A stretch of DNA of 64,000 bases, taken from contig NC_090319.1 of the NCBI RefSeq assembly GCF_040869045.1, forward strand, positions 67,676,779 to 67,740,778, written 5' to 3'. Source of the stretch: Eurosta solidaginis. Taxonomy: Eukaryota; Arthropoda; Insecta; Diptera; Tephritidae. The notes beneath the pieces are model-generated. The model was not told where the DNA came from. It saw nothing but the letters and a program-made list of their open reading frames with translations, and searched no databases. The first letter of the stretch is position 1. Each line of letters starts with the position of its first letter. A program made the position numbers and the translations under genes. Shown in pieces: positions 23,955 to 34,739 of the stretch.

Positions 23955-24354
23955 TGTGGCGAATGTTGGCATCACTATGCTGTTAGTAAATAATCACAAC
24001 AACAAAAACGGCAAGCAGCCATAATTATGTACAAGGCAACGAAGACCATTCCACATACATAACCAGCAGCTTAAAGCAAAGAAATTATCTAACATACACA
24101 TATGTAGTGATCTGATAAGAGATGAAGTTCTTACTCACACATACACACGCATATAGCTAAATAGCCAACTATGCGATACAACTGTTCCATCTTCGTGAAA
24201 AGCCTAGACCTTGGAGGAAATATACGAACGAAGCAACAGAGAGTATAAAAGCAGCGTACGCTGAGGAATAACTAGTTAGTTTGATTTAAATACGCTATTA
24301 GTTCGAACGTTAGTAGAGGGTGAAAAATAATCAGGAATTACATTATTCGTTACA
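23955..24354 (+). mobile_element. Solo LTR, family 2, with GTAT target duplication
   Basis: Begins TGTGGCGAAT and ends ATTCGTTACA (TG...CA ends), flanked by GTAT at 23951-23954 and 24355-24358. Exactly 400 bases with TATAAAAG at about 24244. The 4-bp duplication fits Gypsy/Ty3-type integrases of flies. No internal retrotransposon domain lies beside it, so it is a solo LTR left by LTR-LTR recombination. A related, truncated minus-strand copy is at 45735-46034. Confidence 0.85.
24244..24250 (+). promoter_or_regulatory. TATA box of solo LTR, family 2
   Basis: TATAAAA preceded by GAGAG, in the same context (GAGAGTATAAAAGCAGCG) as in the related LTR at 45735-46034 on the other strand. Confidence 0.6.
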
Positions 24355-24358
24355 GTAT

Positions 24359-25532
24359 GTAGATGCTAATGTTTGTGCATTAAGGAGATCTATGTTTGTA
24401 TCCAACTAATGGACTCAGAAACCACTCCGTCGATTTTATTCGAATTTGCAGGATCGCTTTGCAGTGGAGGAGTGTGCTCCTGTAAAGTTTCTTTCTGGGA
24501 AGTGGACCACGGACCGATCTATTCGTACAAATTATATTCACGGTTCAATTTGCCTAAAATTTGGTATGTAGTTAGCCCTTTGCCTAGATTATTATTTACG
24601 ACCCACTGGAGCAAGGACCGACTAGGGCTGGGACTTTTTAAAAATTATGCAGATAGACCACAGTTAGAGTAGAACAGCGTCTGCCGGTTCTGCTAGTCAA
24701 TTATCAGCATACATTTCTAAACAAAAATCAAATATCTGAACAAAAATCAGTTTGTGATCTCTTGTTTGAATGCAATTTAAAGCCTACCAATGTGCTACAG
24801 TTTCCCCACCTTGCTTACTACATTCCTTTCGGTTATTCGCTTATCACATTCTCGAAAACTTCTCTGTTGTGTCGGCATCTCCTCTTTGGCTTGAGTACAT
24901 TCTCACCACCGCTATTAACTTTGTTCCTAATGTGTGTGTATAGCTTTTCTTTTCTTCTGCACACGTTAATTTACTTTTGGTGGAAGTTAAAGTTGTATAG
25001 TGATGTGCGATATTTGATACAATTTGCTACATCTGTCATATGAAATCGTTCTTTGATTAGACTGCACTCCGCTCTAAGGTTTCAGGTTTAAGGAAGCATT
25101 TCATTCTCATGTTTCGCTGTGAAATTTCACACATAAGCCATAACTTCAGAATATTCCATAAGTCAGTTTAGAATCACAACTGTATCCAAATACAATAGAT
25201 AACAACGAAAGAAAAGTTTCCTTAACTCATTTCCTAGCTTTGCGATGACCTAGATGTCAACCCGTAGCTGTCTATTGAACAGAAAAGGGGGTAGGTACGC
25301 TTCATCAGTCATCAAATAGAAATAAAAATCGTATTCAATTGTCCACATTCGCAACACCTCAATGAGCTCAATGTGGGAGTGTTTAATCGATTACTCGTGC
25401 ATGTCAACTTGACGTCTACTAGCAGTTAAACTAGCTATATATGTCTCACTTTGACAGATCATTGACATCGGAAACCTGTAATAAACATGCCGGCAAACAA
25501 AATAAAAATTATAATTAAATGCAAACATAAAC
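24359..25532. other. No gene seen
   Basis: No supported gene; short open frames without motifs. Confidence 0.5.
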
Positions 25533-25639
25533 AAGTAAGGAAGGTTAAGTTCGGGTGTAACCGAACATTACATACTCAGTTGAGAGCTATGGTGGCAACA
25601 TAAGGGAAAATAACCATGTAGGAAAATGAACCGAGGGAA

Positions 25640-26310
25640 ACCCTGGAATGTGTTTGTATGACATGTGTATCAAATGAAAGGTGTTAATGAGTATTTTAAA
25701 AGGGAGTGATCCTTATTTCCATAGATGGACGCCGTTTCGTGATATCGCCATAAAGGGGACCAGGGGTGACTCTAGAATGCGTTTGTACACTATGGATGTC
25801 AATCGAAAGGTATTAATGAGTATTTTAAGAGGGCGTGGACCTTAGTTCTATATGTGGACGCCTTTTCGAGATATCGCCATAAAGGTGGATGCCTTTTCGA
25901 GATATCGCCATAAAGGTGGGCCAGGGGTGACTCTAGAATGTGTTTGTATGATATGGGTATCAAATTAAAGGTATTAATGATTATTTTAAGAGGGCGTGGA
26001 CCTTAGTTCTATATGTGGACGCCTTTTCGAGATATCGCCATAAAGGTGGATGCCTTTTCGAGATATCGCCATAAAGGTGGGCCAGGGGTGACTCTAGAAT
26101 TTTTTTGTACGATATGGGTATCAAATGAAAGGAGTGGGCCTTAGTTCTATATGTGGACGCCTTTTCGAGATATCGCCATAAACGTGGACCAGGGGTGACT
26201 CTAGAATGTGTTTGTATGATATGGGTATCAAATTAAAGGTATTAATGAGGGTTTTAAAATAGAGTGGCCCTTAGTTTCGACCAAAACGTGGACCAGGGTG
26301 ATCTAGAAAT
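25640..26310. repeat. Central tandem repeats of HINE family B
   Basis: Units contain CCAGGGGTGACTCTAGAATG, GATATGGGTATCAAAT, GTATTAATGAGTATTTTAA, GTGGACCTTAGTTCTATATG and CGCCTTTTCGAGATATCGCC. About four and a half units of roughly 145-185 bases. Two neighbouring units carry an extra duplicated GCCTTTTCGAGATATCGCCA block of about 35 bases. Confidence 0.8.
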
Positions 26311-26489
26311 TCATCTGTCGGGTACCGCTAATTTATTTATATATGTAATACCACGAACAGTATTCCTTCCAAGATTCCAAGGGCTTTTGATTTCGCCCTG
26401 CAAAAATTTTTCATTTTCTTCTACTTAATATGGTAGGTGTCACACCCATTTTACCAAGTTTTTTTCTAAAGTTATATTTTGCGTCCATA

Positions 26490-26854
26490 TTGGCGGCCAC
26501 CGTGGTGTGATGGTAGCGTGCTCCGCCTACCACACCGTATGTCCTGGGTTCGAACCCCGGGCAAAGCAACATCAAAATTTTAGAAATAAGGTTTTTAAAT
26601 TAGAAGAAAATTTTTCTAAGCGGGGTCGCCCCTCGGCAGTGTTTGGCAAGCGCTCCGGGTGTATTTCTGCCATGAAAAGCTCTCAGTGAAAGCTCATCTG
26701 CCTTGCAGATGCCGTTCGGAGTCGGCATAAAACATGTAGGTCCCGTCCGGCCAATTTGTAGGGAAAATCAAGAAGAGCACGACGCAACTTGGAAGAGAAG
26801 CTCGGCCTTAGATCTCTTCGGAGGTTATCGCGCCTTACATTTATTTTTTTATTT
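26490..26854 (+). mobile_element. tRNA-derived SINE, copy 2, with intact box B
   Basis: The tRNA-like head has TGGTGTGATGGTAGCGTG (A-box region) and a perfect B box GGTTCGAACCC (about 26548). The body and the GCGCCTTACATTTATTTT tail follow. It is bracketed by TATATTTTGCGTCCATA (26473-26489) and TATATTTTGTGTCAATA (26855-26871), a 17-bp duplication with two mismatches. It sits inside HINE B, so it is younger than that element. It is the most complete of the three copies and the only one with both promoter boxes. Confidence 0.9.
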
Positions 26855-27848
26855 TATATTTTGTGTCAATAGACCAATACAATTACCATGTTTCCTCCCT
26901 TTTTTCGTATTTGGTATATAATTATGGCATTTTCTTCAATTTTCGTAATTTTCGATATCGAAAAAGTGGGCGTGGTCATAGTCGGATTTCAGCCATTTTT
27001 TACACCAATACAAAGTGAGTTCAGATAAGTACGTGAACTGAGTTTAGTAAATATATATCGATTTTTGCTCAAGTTATCGTGTTAAAGGCCGAGCGGAAGG
27101 ACAGACGGTCGACTGTGTATAAAAACTGGGCGCGGCTTCAACCGATTTCGCCCTTTTTCACAGAAAACAGTTATCGTCCTAGGATCTAAGCCTCTACCAA
27201 ATTTCACAAGGATTGGTAAATTTTTGTTCGACTTATGGCATTAAAATTATCCTAGACAAATTAAATGAAAAAGGGCGGAGCCACGCCCATTTAGAAATTT
27301 TCTTTTATTTTTGTATTTTGTTGCACCATATCATTACTGGAGTTGAATGTTGGCATAATTTACTTATATACTCTAAAGATATTAACTTTTCTTTTAAAAT
27401 TCGAATTAAAAAAAATTTTTTTTTAAAAAGTGGGCGTGGTCGTTCTCCGATTTTGCTAATTTTTAGTAAGCAGACATATAGTAATAAGGGTAACGTTCCT
27501 GCCAAATTTCATCATGATATCTTCAACGATTGCCAAATAACAGCTTGCAAAACTTCTAAATTACCTTCTTTTAAAAGTGGGCGGTGCCACGCCCATTGTC
27601 CAAAATTTTACCATTTTTCTATTCTGCGTCATAAGTTCAACTAACTTACCAAGTTTCATCGCTTAATCCGTATTTGGTAATGAATTATCGCACTTTTTCG
27701 ATTTTTCGAAATTTTCGATATCGAAAAAGTGGGCGTGGTTATTGTCCGATATCGTTCATTTTAAATAGCGATCTGAGATGAGTGCCCAGGAACCTACATA
27801 CCAAATTTCATCAAGATACCTCAGAATTTATTCAAGTTATCGTGTTAA

Positions 27849-27883
27849 CGGACAGACGGACGGACGGACGGACGGACGGACGG
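27849..27883. repeat. (GACG)n microsatellite of HINE B
   Basis: About eight GACG units in near-perfect array, the (GTCY)n tract typical of mini-me/DINE-type elements when read on the other strand. Confidence 0.9.
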
Positions 27884-28031
27884 ACATGGCTCAATCGAAT
27901 TTTTTTTCGATACTGATGATTTTGATATATGAAAGTCTATGTCTATCTCGATTCCTTTATACCTATACAACCAACCGTTATCCAATCAAAGTTAATATAC
28001 TCTGCGAGCTCTGCTCAACTGAGTATAAAAA

Positions 28032-29680
28032 TAGTTGAGTTGGAAAAATTAAGAAAAAATCAATACCAGAGTATAGATTACATAGGGTCGCACCATATGT
28101 TAATGCTTAAGTGAGCATGCGCAATTGATGATTCAAGTTAACGTGTCGTAAATGCCAAAAAATTTTTTTTAAATAAAACAAAAAAAAAAGTAACTGGCTA
28201 GGAATGCAAATTAATTGAGTTGGAACGCTTTGTAGTGAATGCGTTAATTGATTTGTAATTATACTGTTGAACAGAGCTTAATTGCTAGACCAATGACAAT
28301 TCGAACAAATTGATTGGTAAGAAAGAAAAAATCATTTAAATTTTAAAATTCTATAGTAATGAATAACTTAATTCAATAAGGCACAAATGAGTGCAGCGAT
28401 TTCCGAAGGAATGGTCAGTGGAGAGGTTGTCTGCTGACAATGCACGATGTTGACGCAGCGCGGTAAACAAAACATGATTTTGTAGAGTGTCCCCACTGAC
28501 TCAATTAAGCGCTGATGCGCCGTTTTGATGCCACAACTCGTAGATGCACCAGAAGGGGTGTCAACTTTTAAACCGCTCGATTGTCTAGCGCAGAACCACT
28601 ATTCTTTCACCTTCATGTGAAATTGTATTCCACTCGTTCGGCGGAACGGGTGAATACCATAACTAATGTGAAATTTTTCCTTCTTTTCATCTTGCTGAAG
28701 CTCTAACAGGCCATAGAATCCACCTTTTATTAGCATGGTTGTACCAGTGTTGAGATATACCACACTTGTAGAACCATTATAGTCTAGAGAGCCTTTCGCT
28801 TATGCAACATCAAAAGCCGATCCAGTTCCCACATCGGTCATCACGTTTCCTTATATGTTACGATGCTTCGGCACTCAACCCAAAGAGAGGCCATTTCTCT
28901 TGTCTACGGCTCACGACCTACAACTTTCAAACAAGCTCTATGTTATAGCCGTTAGTATGTGAGCCTGAAGGAACGCAGAGTTATACGAGAAAATGACTAC
29001 CATATTAGTGGTACACTTGGAGACAGGAAGACTCACCTGACTCCTAGATAATGAAGACTATGCTTGAAATACACTCGTTGAATCCGGTGGCTGCATAGAT
29101 GTGGAAGCATAGTTGTAGAAGCATTGCAGAAACTCGAACTTCTCTACTACAAGTCATTTTCGATCACTAGCTGTTATCTTAAATATCGAATCTCTTTACT
29201 TTTTCATCATTTCTCCCCAAATCCACATGAAATAGGTGTTTTAATTCTGGCATCTGAATACCACATCCTTAGATCGCCATAGTATATTTTCTTTACTGGT
29301 TAATAACGTCAACAAGTTCATGTTACATAGTCTCAGTGGCATTCCAAGCCAAACAATAGCCAACAATGGGGAGAGCGCAGCAGCCACAGTGGCTCTCAGA
29401 AAATCCAAGAAATCCTCGGGGACCCTGCTGAAAGCTAGGTACCTAAGCGCTTTGTTTCTTTCTAGAAAAGATCGCAAGTAATGAAAAGAGTGGCGTGGTC
29501 CATGAGCGAAATGCCCAGGACAGGGTATGATGTGAAGCGCCATCAAGCGTGCGGACGTGTTCTCTTTCGAGAATTCCTCGACCATTGCGTTGCTAAGGTT
29601 AACAAAGCATTCGAAGGACTTTAATTGAAGATAATCCTAGTTTAGAAGATTCGCACGAAATACGGGGACTGCATTGCGTG
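28032..29680. other. No gene confirmed; possible decayed LINE upstream sequence
   Basis: The right part (about 28600-29680) is less A+T-rich and could be decayed ORF1 of the LINE fragment that follows. I see no motif proving this. A minus-strand frame at 29241-29585 lacks recognisable features. Confidence 0.4.
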
Positions 29681-29689
29681 CCCAAAATG

Positions 29690-30400
29690 AAATTTAATAA
29701 ACGAGAACTCTTCTAAGGCTTGATACTGCAGAATGTTGATGTCCCGATGCACGACTGAGCACTGCTCAAATTAGAGGAGGAGCAGAAAAACAGCCATTTG
29801 CAACTATTTCGCGAAGGCACTCAAGCTAAAGGCGAATAGAGGTTCGGCATCAGGGAGGCCAAGCTAAAAATTTTTGCCGGCAGCGACAGCACCAGAGTAG
29901 ATAGACGTGGCCAACAACGAGCTCAACTTGGCAGAGCCAGGTGAGAGTGCGGCCCCGTCAACTTCTGGCAGAGATGAAGATCATCCAAGGGCCAGTGATA
30001 AGGGTGACGCACATCAATCTGCAACGCCACAAAATTACCCCGGATAACCATATAATCCTTCTTAGGGACATTGATATCTGCTTGGTGGGTCTGGCGCTCA
30101 AAACTAAAGGGGCATAAGACAAGAAAGTACATTCTTTTTTATACACATGGAGAAGGTAAACCGAGGGCGTGTATCCTCGGTACAAATACATTTAATGCTC
30201 TCTTTTTACCTAATTTCAGTATCTACGACGTTGCATTGGTCGGAAAACAATTGAGTTCAACTGCAATTTGTCACAAATTAAGGAAGTACAATAGAAGGCG
30301 TCTTTCATTTAATAAATCACCAAAAACGCCTCCAACACAAAAACTACTTGCGATCTGTTGTAGGTCAGGTCAACCCACGCATATCAATGTCTCGACTTAA
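29690..30400 (+). pseudogene. LINE fragment: ORF1 end and start of APE endonuclease
   Basis: On the plus strand one frame at about 29935-30040 reads ESAAPSTSGRDEDHPRASDK, a low-complexity tail like that closing LINE ORF1. An overlapping frame begins MKIIQGPVIRVTHINLQRHK, the usual opening of a jockey/R1-type ORF2 endonuclease (R-V-x-x-I-N-L-x-R). It continues at 30071-30400 with HGEGKPRACILG and LFLPNFSIYDVALV, then TPPTQKLLAICCRSGQPTHI. These match the order of the endonuclease N-terminus in such LINEs (family knowledge). The catalytic Asn/Glu region is decayed and several frameshifts are needed. The fragment stops before the poly(A) run at 30452. Confidence 0.6.
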
Positions 30401-30451
30401 CTGGTTTTCTAAACGAGCTGCGAAAGCAATATTTTAGGCAAAGCTTAAAGC

Positions 30452-30476
30452 AAAAAAAAAAAAAAAAAAAAAAAAA
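30452..30476. repeat. Poly(A) run, 25 bases, at HINE A copy 2 boundary
   Basis: Pure A run directly abutting the HINE start; the third HINE copy also abuts an A run (53068-53079). Confidence 0.9.
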
Positions 30477-30477
30477 C

Positions 30478-32195
30478 ATGTAAGGGCGGGACTGTCTTCG
30501 GCTGTGCCGAAGACTTCATACCTTTCATGAATGGGGCTGAACAATAATCTTATCCCGTTCGTAATCCCCAAATAATCGGATGTATAAGATAAGAAATATA
30601 TAGTGAACAGATGTACATACCTAAACGATTGTAAGATAAATATAAAATAAAAAATGGCAAAAACCCCCTTATCTGAGCGATTATGTTGTATGGGATATAT
30701 ATTATATATAGCTCCGATTGAAATGATTTTTACAGGAAGTCTTCTATGATATATTAAAATATATTTCACCAAGTTTCACGTTTTTATATTGAAAACTAAG
30801 GGAGAAATTGCCAAAAATCTTTCTATCTGAACGATCCGTTGTATGGGATAGGCCGGGTCGATTTGTGGGGGGCACAAAATCGCCCATTGCTCTCTGAAAA
30901 TCATATTCTAGGGATCAAAATAAGAAACTTTGCCGAAGGAACCATACCTCTAAAAAGAATTCTGTTGTCCCCCCCTTTGGGTCGTAGGGGCAAATTTTGA
31001 AAAATCCCACTTTGAAATGCCTATGTTTTTTCTTTTTGGAGTTTATTTTTCTCTTTAGAAATTTATTTAGTCAGAACATATGTAAATGAAAAAATGAATT
31101 TAACTTAGTAATAGAAAAGAAATTAAAAAAAATTATTAGAAATTAGCGATTTTACAACCCCCTTTTAAAACCAAGGCATCACTGTGATGATTTGCATGTC
31201 GTAAACATAGTTGTGTGGGTTTTTTTATTCAACCGTTTTAAAAAAAGAAGGTATCACTGTGACACAATTGCAGATCGTACAATTGCTTGTGTTGTTTTTT
31301 TAAGCCACCCCAAGACACAGCAGGTAGAATTGAAATTTCCCCTACCCAAAAGTTTGACCCAAAGGGAGGGACATCAGAATTCGTTTTAGAGGTATGGTTC
31401 CTTCGGCAAAGTTTCTTATTTTGATACCTAGAATACGATTTCCACAGAGCAATGAGCGACCCGCTCTAATATACATATGGCTCCGATCAAAGTGATTTTT
31501 TCAGGAAATCTTCTATGATATATTAAAATATATATCACCCAGTTTCACATTTATACTTTCTAAATTAAGGGAGAAATGGCCAAAAATCTTTCTATCTGAA
31601 CGATCGGTTGAATGGGATATATACTATATATAGTTCCGATCAAAGTGATTTTTTCAGAAAATCTTCTATGATATATTAAAATATATATCACCCAGTTTCA
31701 CATTTATACTTTCTAAATTAAGGGAGAAATGGCCAAAAATCTTTCTATCTGAACGATCGGTTGTATTGGATATAACTATATATAGCTCTGATCAAAGTGA
31801 TTTTTTCAGGATATCTTCTATGATATATTAGAATATATATAACCGAGTTTCACGTTTATACTTCCTAAATTGCGGCAGGATGACCAAAATCGTCTTATCT
31901 GAACGATCGGTTGTATGGGAGATATATGTTATAGTGGTCCGATCCTACCGGATCCGACATATTTCTAATATAATACAAAAATACATCCTTGTGCCAAATT
32001 TCATTGAGATATCTCCAAATTTGAGGGACTAGTTTGCGTTCAAACAGACAGACGGACGGATGGACAGACGGACATGGCTATATCAACTCAGTTCGTCGCC
32101 CTGATCAATTCGGTATACTTAATGGTGAGTCTATCTTCTATATTTCTCAACGTTACAAACATCGGACCATTTCGTGTTCAGGAAAGGTATAAAAA
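30478..32195 (-). mobile_element. HINE family A, copy 2, with a nested MITE
   Basis: Near-identical to copy 1 in end structure: the GTCTTCGGC-tgt-GCCGAAGAC hairpin (about 30495-30515), ATACCTTTCATGAA and GAAAGGTATAAAAA subterminal repeats, and a GACG tract at about 32049-32070. Central repeat units recur at 30826, 31595, 31752 and 31895. The array is split at 30851-31466 by a TA-flanked element. Without the insert the length is about 1.1 kb, like copy 1. Confidence 0.8.
30851..31466. mobile_element. 616-bp TA-flanked MITE with long imperfect TIRs, nested in HINE A
   Basis: Ends GGCCGGGTCG (left) and GAGCGGGTCG (right, reversed), with TA at 30849-30850 and 31467-31468. The inverted repeat extends about 140 bases inward (for example CTTTGCCGAAGGAACCATAC at about 30932 and its reverse complement at about 31391). 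The left arm has about 22 bases, TTTGTGGGGGGCACAAAAT and neighbours, that the right arm lacks. The centre contains a 75-base tandem duplication (AAGGCATCACTGTGA at 31173 and AAGGTATCACTGTGA at 31248). TA target and long TIRs suggest a Tc1/mariner-related non-autonomous element. Non-coding. Confidence 0.8.
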
Positions 32196-32675
32196 TTGCC
32201 AAGTCAAGTAAGCAAAAAAAGCAATTGCTTTCGAGAGCAAAAAACCCGTGCGCAAGCAAAACGCTGCTGGCCGGTTTAGTTTTGTTTATTTGACACAATT
32301 GAATGCAATATTTTTTATTTAGCTGGAAAATAAATGTGCTTGAAAATGGCAAAATCATTGTTGGATGGGTAAAAAAAAACAACAACTCATGAAAAATAGT
32401 GGAAATTAAAAAAAAAAACAAATATTTACAAATAAACACACATGCGCGCGTTTTAAGTGTGCAGAAGTTACAGAGGCGGCTGCACGCGTCTTACCGCCTT
32501 GGAAACTTTTTGCTGCTAATTGATTAAGATATAAAAAGTATAACATGTTGGTTAACTCATGTAGACTTTTGGCGCGTTGCTAATTGCTGATTGCGCTGAC
32601 CCTCAAGAACAATACGAAAAATAAACTTGATGCTGCTTTCGATAGTGAGCTGGACTTAAACTAGTTACATATGTA
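32196..32675. other. No gene seen
   Basis: A+T-rich sequence; nothing supported. Confidence 0.5.
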
Positions 32676-33876
32676 TTAGGGTAGACCAAAAAACCAAATT
32701 TTTTCCCCCTTTCAGTATAGTGAAAATATTGCTTAGGACATCCGAAGAGACGCTCTTTTGAAAATTTCAGATTTTATTAATTATAATTTTCTGAAAATTA
32801 ATTGCGATTTTCTGAACAACAAATATGAATACTGAACTTCAATTGTAACTTTCTGCACTTCAATTCCAAATTTCTGAACTAGAACTGAAAAAGGTGTAGT
32901 TCAGAACTTTCAGTTGAATTTCAATTATAATTTTCTGAATTTCTGACGTACAATTTTAATTTCTGAGCTTAAATTGAATATTCTTAACTTCAAAAGCGAT
33001 TTTCTGAACTTCAATTGCAACTTTCCGAACTAATTGAGATTTTCTGAACTTCAATTGTAATGAACTGAACTACAAATAGATTAATTTTCTGAACTTGAAT
33101 TAAATATTTTAAAGCTCACCTAAAAAGGCGTATTTCAGAAAGTTCCTTAAATTGGTTCAGAAAATTATAATTGAAGTTCAGAAAATTATAATTAAACCCC
33201 AATTAGAAGTACTGAAATTACAATTTTTGAATTTCCATTGTAATTTTCTGAATTTCAGTTGCATTTTTCTAAACTTCAATTGAAATTTCTGACGTACAAT
33301 TTTAACTGCCTGGGCTTTAATTGAATATTCTTAACTTCAAAAGCAATTTTTGAAATTCAGTTGCAATTTTCTGAACTAATTGAAATTTTCTGAACTTCAA
33401 TTGAAATGAACTGAACTAGAAATAGATTAATTTTCTGAACTTGAATTAAATATTTTAAACGTGACTTTAAAAGGCGTAGTTCAGAAAGTTCCTTAAATTG
33501 GTTCAGAAAATTACAATTGAAATTCAGAAAATTATAATTAAACTCCAATTAGAAGTTCTGAACTTCAATTACAATTTTCTGAATTTCAATTGTACAATTT
33601 TAATTATCTGAGCTTAAATTGAATATTCTTAACTTCAAAAGCAATTTTCTGCAATTCAATTTCAATTTTCTGAACTAAAACTGAAAAAGGTGTAGTACAC
33701 ATTTTATAAAAACATGTAAATTCCTATACGACTTGTATGTAAAAACTAAAACGGCGATGAGGTAACGCTAAACATTAGAACAAAAAGTTTACATTTTTTC
33801 AGGCTATTTTGGGATGTGCTGAACAATATTTTCACGACACCAGAAGAAAAAATATGTTTTTTTTCGCCCACCCTAA
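32676..33876. mobile_element. 1.2-kb TA-flanked TIR element with a satellite-like interior
   Basis: Left end TTAGGGTAGACCAAAAAACC, right end (reversed) TTAGGGTGGGCGAAAAAAAA. TA is at 32674-32675 and 33877-33878. The inverted repeats continue for about 80 bases with matches such as GTGAAAATATTG and CACATCC. Between them is about 900 bases made almost wholly of variants of TTTTCTGAACTTCAATTG in both orientations. No coding capacity. TA duplication and TTAGGGTGGG-type ends suggest a Tc1/mariner-related MITE. Confidence 0.8.
32765..33690. repeat. Nested short/long tandem repeats, higher-order unit about 348 bases
   Basis: The basic motif is TTTTCTGAACTTCAATTG, about 17-20 bases, with the CAATTG palindrome allowing inverted units. 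A higher-order repeat is visible: AACTGAACTACAAATAGATT (about 33062) recurs as AACTGAACTAGAAATAGATT (about 33409), and the AATATTCTTAACTTCAAAAG block recurs at about 32970, 33318 and 33613. Confidence 0.85.
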
Positions 33877-33878
33877 TA

Positions 33879-34739
33879 GGTACATATAAAACATTCTTTC
33901 GCGCGTAATATTTTTTGGTAATAATGTTAATGTCATTCTTCAATTAATTCATATATATGGCTAAGGTTTGATTAATTAAATTTTGTTTTTTTTTTTTCAC
34001 TTCCCTTTACGTTCGCATGAATGGAGTCACTTCAGCTCCAGGCTTGCTTTATTAGATTAATTAAATATTATCAAATAGATTTTGCTTTAAAAATATAATA
34101 ACCTCGGAGCACTTTTCTGCAGACTTTTGTTCACTTCCTTTGGGGTTTTGCTAGTGACACATTTTCGCTGGAGTGTAAGGTGGCACAGTGTTCAAGAAGT
34201 GACTATCACTTGTGAAAGGAACAAAATCTAACCTTACTTAAGTGTTCGAAACAAATTTATATATAAGTTACGTAATACTCAGTATATCGACGCCTGATTA
34301 GCAAATCATTCTATCTGAATATAGTCATTTGAAAACGCTTTTACTCTAAATTTATTTGAAGAAACCCCGAGCTTGGAATTTGATTGAGAAGCGCTCTTTA
34401 TCAGTATTTGTTTCGAAACCATTACATCTAAAAAGTTAGTTGGGGAATGCTCTAACTCAAAATGTTTTTCATATATGCGTCATCTTTTCTCAAGATTTAT
34501 TAATTTTGGCTGAAATTTGAGCTTTTTTTTTAAATAAGGCATTCATCAGTCAGCTGTGTTCCTGATGATAGAACTTCTAATTTTTTGTAGACAGATGATA
34601 CAGAGTTCTATAATGTAGTCCAATTGTTTTAAAAATTGCGAGGGTAATCGACAAAACCATCTTCTAAGCTTAAAATTAATATAATTGGGGACTCGTTCAC
34701 AATACGCTGAATTGCGATCAAAAACAGTCGAAAATTGTA
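33879..34739. other. No gene seen
   Basis: A+T-rich, no supported gene or element end. Confidence 0.5.

Larger units (their letters stand above)
25533..28031 (-). mobile_element. HINE (non-autonomous Helentron), family B, with nested SINE
   Basis: Starts AAGTAAGG and ends GAGTATAAAAA, the same end types as family A, but the rest of the sequence differs. The left hairpin is GTTCGG-tgtaa-CCGAAC-like (about 25549-25566). Subterminal inverted repeats are TACTCAGTTGAGAGC (about 25572) and GCTCTGCTCAACTGAGTA (about 28008-28025). A (GACG)n tract lies at about 27849-27883, next to GGACATGGCTCAATCGAAT. The left half is tandem repeats; the right half has several AAAAAGTGGGCGTGG blocks at about 26965, 27428 and 27727. 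It is interrupted by the SINE at 26490-26854. Non-coding; Helentron class by architecture. Confidence 0.75.

Noticed and set aside
26507..26921. Open frames containing GRPSAVFGKRSG and similar
   Set aside because: Lie wholly in the SINE and recur at 59588 because the SINE recurs.
29241..29585. 114-residue minus-strand protein
   Set aside because: No family resemblance; lies in probable decayed LINE sequence read on the wrong strand.
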